Origin: Pseudomonas fluorescens
GTDB lineage: Bacteria > Pseudomonadota > Gammaproteobacteria > Pseudomonadales > Pseudomonadaceae
Reading direction: 5' to 3'
Length of the DNA: 64,000 bases
NCBI RefSeq assembly: GCF_002837185.1
Contig: NZ_KZ478007.1
Span: 1-64,000 of the forward strand
Shown here: positions 60,282-64,000 of the stretch, one piece after another
Layout of the letters: every line of letters begins with the position of its first letter
How positions within the stretch are numbered: position 1 is the stretch's first letter
The notes under the pieces: generated by a model
Databases searched by the model: none
Told to the model about the DNA's origin: nothing
The model's input: only the letters and a program-made list of their open reading frames with translations
Made by a program: the position numbers and the translations under genes

Positions 60282-61738
60282 AGCACCGGTGCGGCCGCGA
60301 CCGCCTTCGGCTGGCGATACAGGTCGAGCAGCACCTGGTCCAGCACCGACGACGCGCCCCACGGCTTGGAATCGTTGAGAATCGCCACCACCGCCCAGGT
60401 GTTGCCATTGTTGTCACGGCTGAACCCGGCAATGGCGCGCACGGTGTTCAAGGTGCCGGTCTTCACATGGGCTTCGCCGCGCATGGCGGTGGTCTTCAGG
60501 CGTTTACGCATGGTGCCGTCGGTGCCGGCGATCGGCAGCGAGCTGATGTATTCGGCGGCGTAGGGGCTTTTCCAGGCCGCTTGCAGCATGGCCGCCATCT
60601 CACGGGCGCTGACCCGTTCGGCGCGGGACAGGCCGGAACCATTCTCCATCACCAGGTGTGGTGCGGTAATGCCTTTTTTCGCCAGCCACTGACGCACCAC
60701 GCGTTGCGCGGCCTTGGCATCGTCGCCATCGGCATCGTTGCGAAACTGCGCACCCAGGCTCAGGAACAGTTGCTGGGCCATGGTGTTGTTACTGTATTTG
60801 TTGATGTCGCGGATGATTTCCGCCAGGTCCGGCGAGAACGCACGGGCCAGCACCTTGGCATCTTTGGGCACCGGCGCCTGGATATCGCGGCCCTGGATGG
60901 TGCCGCCCAACTCTTTCCAGATTGCACGCACCGCGCCGGCGGTATAGGTGGCATGGTCGAGCAGCGACAGGTAGGTCTGCGAACTGCAACCGTCCGCCAA
61001 CTGGCCGCTGACGGTCACGGTCACACTGCCATCGGCCGCGGTCAGCGGGCTGTAGCGCACATCGCCGGTGCACTGTTTGGCGTTGGACACTTTCACCTGG
61101 TTGTCGATGCGAATGCTCGCAATCGGCGGCTCGACCGACACGATCACCCGCCCGGCATCATTGCGCGTCACAAAGCGCAGGGCCTTGAGGTTGACCAGCA
61201 GGGCATCGGGTTTGACCAGGAACGGCTTGTTCTCGTCGTTTCCGTCGTCATTGAACTCCGGCAGTTGTGGTTGCTGGAAGAAGTTGCGATCCAGTACCAG
61301 GTCGCCGGTGACCTGTTGTACGCCGTTGGCGCGCAGGTCGCGCATCAACAGCCAGAGTTTTTCCATGTTCAGCTTGGGATCGCCGCCGCCCTTGAGATAC
61401 AGGTTGCCGCGCAACACGCCGCCACTGAGTACGCCGTCGGTGTAGAACTCGGTTTTCCACTGATGGTTGGGGCCGAGCATTTCCAGGGCCGCGTAGGTCG
61501 TCACCAGTTTCATGGTGGAGGCCGGGTTCACCGAAACGTCGGCATTGAACACGGTCGGCGTGCCGGGGCCGTTCAAGGGCAACATCACCAGGGACAAGGC
61601 GGTATTTTGCAGTTTGGCCTTCTGAAGGGCCTGGGCAACGCTGGGGGGCAAGGTGTTATTGATGGGAGCGGCGGTGGCATGCAGGGCCAATGGCAGAAGG
61701 ACACCGGCGAGGAAAACAGAACGCAACGATTTGATCAT
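60278..61738 (-). CDS. dacB: D-alanyl-D-alanine carboxypeptidase/endopeptidase (PBP4)
   Basis: A 486-residue periplasmic class C penicillin-binding protein that trims peptidoglycan side chains and cuts cross-links. The signal peptide (SLRSVFLAGVLLPLALHATA) is followed by the SxxK motif PASTMKLVTT, the SxN motif YSNNTMAQQL and the KTG motif HVKTGTLN. The long insert between SxxK and SxN is usual for PBP4. The ATG at 61738 is chosen; 22 further codons upstream are open but add a second hydrophobic stretch. Confidence 0.94.
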   Translation of the reverse strand: MIKSLRSVFLAGVLLPLALHATAAPINNTLPPSVAQALQKAKLQNTALSLVMLPLNGPGTPTVFNADVSVNPASTMKLVTTYAALEMLGPNHQWKTEFYTDGVLSGGVLRGNLYLKGGGDPKLNMEKLWLLMRDLRANGVQQVTGDLVLDRNFFQQPQLPEFNDDGNDENKPFLVKPDALLVNLKALRFVTRNDAGRVIVSVEPPIASIRIDNQVKVSNAKQCTGDVRYSPLTAADGSVTVTVSGQLADGCSSQTYLSLLDHATYTAGAVRAIWKELGGTIQGRDIQAPVPKDAKVLARAFSPDLAEIIRDINKYSNNTMAQQLFLSLGAQFRNDADGDDAKAAQRVVRQWLAKKGITAPHLVMENGSGLSRAERVSAREMAAMLQAAWKSPYAAEYISSLPIAGTDGTMRKRLKTTAMRGEAHVKTGTLNTVRAIAGFSRDNNGNTWAVVAILNDSKPWGASSVLDQVLLDLYRQPKAVAAAPVL

Positions 61739-61975
61739 AAAAAATAAGACCCTACTGCTGAGAAGGGTGAAAAAGGCGAGGGGTATATAAGAAAAATCCC
61801 TCATTGGTCATGAAAGTGTCGGCATTATGCCCCAAGCCGAGCCCACTTGTAGCTGAACGATAGCGGGTAATCCGGGTTTTTTTATCGGCAAAGCGCCGCC
61901 CGTCCCAGAGAGTCGGGCAATTGCCGCCTTAAACTGCTAAAGTGCCGGCCGTTATTACTTAAGAGGATTGTTCCA

Positions 61976-62320
61976 ATGGCGACTAACCGTTCCCAGCGTC
62001 TGCGCAAAAAACTGTGCGTTGATGAATTTCAAGAGCTGGGTTTCGAACTGAACCTGGACTTCAAAGAAGGCCTGAGTGAAGAAGCTATCGACGCTTTCCT
62101 CGAAGCATTCATCAAAGAAGCCATGGAAGCCAACGGTCTGGGTTATGTCGGCGGCGATGACTACGGTCTGGTTTGCCTGCAGAAGCGTGGCTCGGTCAAC
62201 GAAGAGCAGCGTGCTGCCGTTGAAGCCTGGCTGAAAACCCGTTCCGAGCTGACCAAGGCTGAAGTCAGCCCGTTGCTGGACGTGTGGTATCCGGAAAAGC
62301 CGATCAATTCCAAGAATTGA
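61976..62320 (+). CDS. yggL: YggL family 50S ribosome-binding protein
   Basis: A 114-residue DUF469 protein (MATNRSQRLRKKLCVDEFQELGF). Relatives associate with the 50S subunit; the exact role is unclear to me. A strong TAAGAGGA precedes the ATG. Tandem TTGAAGC repeats begin 40 bases after the stop. Confidence 0.9.
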   Translation: MATNRSQRLRKKLCVDEFQELGFELNLDFKEGLSEEAIDAFLEAFIKEAMEANGLGYVGGDDYGLVCLQKRGSVNEEQRAAVEAWLKTRSELTKAEVSPLLDVWYPEKPINSKN

Positions 62321-62333
62321 AGCGGTAAGTGAC

Positions 62334-62416
62334 AAGCTTCAAGCCGCAAGCTCATGCAGCTTGAAGCTTGAAGCTTGAAGCTTGAAGCTTGAAGCTTGAA
62401 GCTTGAAGCTTGAAGC
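62334..62416. repeat. Tandem heptamer TTGAAGC, eight perfect copies, with inverted lead-in
   Basis: Exactly eight contiguous copies of TTGAAGC occupy 62361-62416. They are preceded by AAGCTTCAAG (62334-62343), an inverted copy that lets the array fold back. It sits between the convergent yggL and transporter genes, 6 bases from the latter's stop codon. Confidence 0.92.
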
Positions 62417-62422
62417 CTAAAG

Positions 62423-63613
62423 CTAGACCCTCCTCCCATTCAAAATCAGCAGCGTCAACACCCCCGCCACAATCCCCCAGAACGCCGAACCAATGGAAAA
62501 CAACGTCAGGCCTGACGCAGTGACCATGAAGGTGATCAACGCCGCTTCCCGTTCCTTGGGCTCATTCATGGCGATGCTCAGGCCATTGATGATCGAGCCG
62601 AACAGCGCCAACGCCGCTATCGACAGCACCAGTTCCTTGGGCAACGCTGCGAAAAGCGCCGCCAACGTGGCGCCAAACACCCCGGCAATCCCGTAGAACA
62701 CCCCGCACCAGACGGCTGCGGTGTAGCGCTTGTTGCGGTCTTCGTGAGCGTGCGGCCCGGTGCAGATCGCCGCGCTGATGGCTGCCAGGTTGATGCCGTG
62801 GGAGCCAAAGGGCGCCAGCACCAGGGAGGCGAGGCCGGTGGTGGTGATCAGTGGCGAGGCCGGCACGGTGTAGCCGTCGGCGCGCAGCACGGCGACCCCC
62901 GGCATGTTCTGCGAGGTCATCGCCACCACGAACAGCGGGATACCGATGCTGATGGTCGCCGCCAGCGAGAAGTGCGGCGTGGTCCATACCGGCGTCGCGA
63001 CTTCCAGATGAAAGCCGCTGAAATCCAGCAGCCCCATGAAGCCCGACAGCAGGGTGCCGCTCACCAGCGCGGCCAGCACCGCATAACGCGGCGACAGGCG
63101 CTTGATGATCAGGTAAGTGAAAAACATCCCCAGCACCAGGCCGGTGCGATGCTGTGCGGCGACGAAGATTTCACTGCCGATCTTGAACAGAATCCCCGCC
63201 AGCAACGCCGCCGCCAGTGATGCGGGGATGCGCTTGACGAGTTTTTCAAAGCTGCCGGTCAGCCCGCAGAGGGTCACCAGCGCCGCGCAGGTGATGTAGG
63301 CACCGATGGCCTCGCCATAACTGACGCCGCCCAGGCTTGTGATCAACAGCGCCGCGCCGGGTGTCGACCAGGCGATGGTGATCGGCGTGCGATAGCGCAG
63401 GGACAGGCCGATGCTGCACACCGCCATGCCGATGGAAATCGCCCAGATCCACGAGGAAATCTGCGCCGTGGTCAAACCGGCGGCCTGGCCGGCCTGGAAC
63501 ATCAGCACCAGCGAGCTGGTGTAGCCGGTCATCATGGCGATGAAACCGGCGACGATGGCCGAAGGTGAAGTGTCGGCCAGCGGGCGCAACGGCGCTTGGG
63601 TGGCGTCGGTCAT
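62423..63613 (-). CDS. benE: BenE-family benzoate/H+ symporter
   Basis: A 396-residue inner-membrane transporter of the BenE family with about twelve hydrophobic segments. Characteristic stretches are TAQISSWIWAISIGMAVCSI, TPGAALLITS and ATISIGIPLFVVAMTSQNMPGVAVLRADGY. The family imports benzoate or related aromatic acids; no degradation genes are nearby, so the substrate is open. ATG 63613. A class B REPIN lies upstream. Confidence 0.85.
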   Translation of the reverse strand: MTDATQAPLRPLADTSPSAIVAGFIAMMTGYTSSLVLMFQAGQAAGLTTAQISSWIWAISIGMAVCSIGLSLRYRTPITIAWSTPGAALLITSLGGVSYGEAIGAYITCAALVTLCGLTGSFEKLVKRIPASLAAALLAGILFKIGSEIFVAAQHRTGLVLGMFFTYLIIKRLSPRYAVLAALVSGTLLSGFMGLLDFSGFHLEVATPVWTTPHFSLAATISIGIPLFVVAMTSQNMPGVAVLRADGYTVPASPLITTTGLASLVLAPFGSHGINLAAISAAICTGPHAHEDRNKRYTAAVWCGVFYGIAGVFGATLAALFAALPKELVLSIAALALFGSIINGLSIAMNEPKEREAALITFMVTASGLTLFSIGSAFWGIVAGVLTLLILNGRRV

Positions 63614-63647
63614 GAAAGGGTGTTCCTTTTTACCTGACTCCGCACGC

Positions 63648-63747
63648 TGTAGGAGCGAGCTTGTTCGCGAAAATCGCCAACGATAACGCGGGCAATCAGA
63701 TCAAACGCGGCGCCCTTGGGGTCTTCGCGAGCAAGCTCGCTCCTACA
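63648..63747. repeat. REPIN, class B
   Basis: TGTAGGAGCGAGCTTGTTCG at 63648 faces the complementary arm GCGAGCAAGCTCGCTCCTACA ending at 63747. The core AACGATAACGCGGGCAATC is shared with the copies at 16227 and 57657. It lies 34 bases upstream of the transporter gene. Confidence 0.88.
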
Positions 63748-63975
63748 GTGGGATGTCGTACATGGGAAATCGTGGAATCAAGCCTAAACTCAAACGTAAC
63801 GACCCATTGCAATACAGCCGGCGCCGCAAACAGCCGTACAGTGTGTTGGCGCATTGGGTTGTGTACAATGTGCCCTGTTTTCAGGCGATACTTGCCAGCG
63901 ACTGCCTGTTGCCGTATTACCTTAAAGTTGTCGTATCACCGTTAATTCGCCGCCGTTCTCCCTACCCGAGTGCCC
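63748..63975. other. Promoter region of the last gene
   Basis: These 228 bases lead to the ATG at 63976. TTGTGTACAA at 63859-63868 is close to the GntR-type palindrome near the NCS1 gene (TTGTATACAA). No other motif or reading frame is convincing. Confidence 0.35.
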
Positions 63976-64000
63976 ATGAACGAACAGTTGCAACCTCTCA
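63976..64000 (+). CDS. Start of an unidentified gene
   Basis: ATG followed by codons for NEQLQPL, cut by the window end. I recall similar N-termini in Pseudomonas GntR-type regulators, but eight codons are not enough to assign it. Confidence 0.3.

Noticed and set aside
62334-62416. Possible CRISPR array from regular repeats
   Set aside because: The units are 7-base head-to-tail copies with no spacers and no cas genes nearby.
63661-63945. A 94-codon frame before the last gene
   Set aside because: Its first third is translated REPIN sequence, which occurs at other sites in non-coding DNA.

Overview
The window comes from a chromosome of the Pseudomonas fluorescens group (SBW25-like). GC is high, REP/REPIN repeats of the kind known from this group are abundant, and two blocks keep the order I recall from P. 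aeruginosa: cysH-thrH-(small HTH gene)-pabB, and ppsR/ppsA-hydrolase-rraA-cmaX-crfX-cmpX-sigX-oprF-cobA-nasC-nirD-nirB-kinase-nasA-nasT-nasS. No rRNA, tRNA or CRISPR array was recognised.

Region by region. 0-9.6 kb is accessory-flavoured: the end of an IS3-family element sitting inside a REP, two small membrane proteins, a RelE/XRE toxin-antitoxin pair, a HAD phosphatase, a divergent SDR/LysR pair, an NCS1 transporter with a hydantoin-racemase-like enzyme that lacks one catalytic cysteine, cysH, thrH and an orphan HigA-like gene. 9.8-14.3 kb holds pabB and an ATP-grasp ligase / 7TM inactive transglutaminase / retropepsin-like operon. 14.6-23.2 kb is the methylcitrate cycle for propionate (GntR regulator, prpB, prpC, acnD, prpF, prpD), punctuated by REPINs. 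23.3-30.3 kb is a five-gene operon (EamA transporter, JAMM-ubiquitin-like-E1-rhodanese fusion, cysteine-synthase-like enzyme, extended serine acetyltransferase, AlaX) divergent from a MocR regulator. It looks like a self-contained sulfur-carrier cysteine system and is the best candidate for an unusual system here.

30.4-39.6 kb covers PEP synthase and its regulator, a hydrolase, rraA and the cell-envelope stress cluster ending in oprF. 39.6-51.0 kb is nitrate assimilation. Three transcription units (nirB, nasA, nasS) each start with a leader containing an intrinsic terminator. Two of these leaders have textbook ANTAR two-hairpin targets for NasT and the third has a degenerate one. A PP2C-kinase fusion lies inside the nasA unit.

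51.2-53.4 kb is a remnant of a Salmonella SPI-1-type type III secretion locus: a truncated InvG-like secretin, a stand-alone SpaO C-terminal domain, a HilA-like DNA-binding domain and an IagB-like transglycosylase. 53.4-64.0 kb is housekeeping: pyrD, rmf (with a heavily structured leader), rlmL, a diguanylate cyclase, dacB, yggL, a benzoate-type transporter and the first codons of another gene. REP elements are dense in 0-23.3 kb and 57.6-63.8 kb; none was recognised between them.
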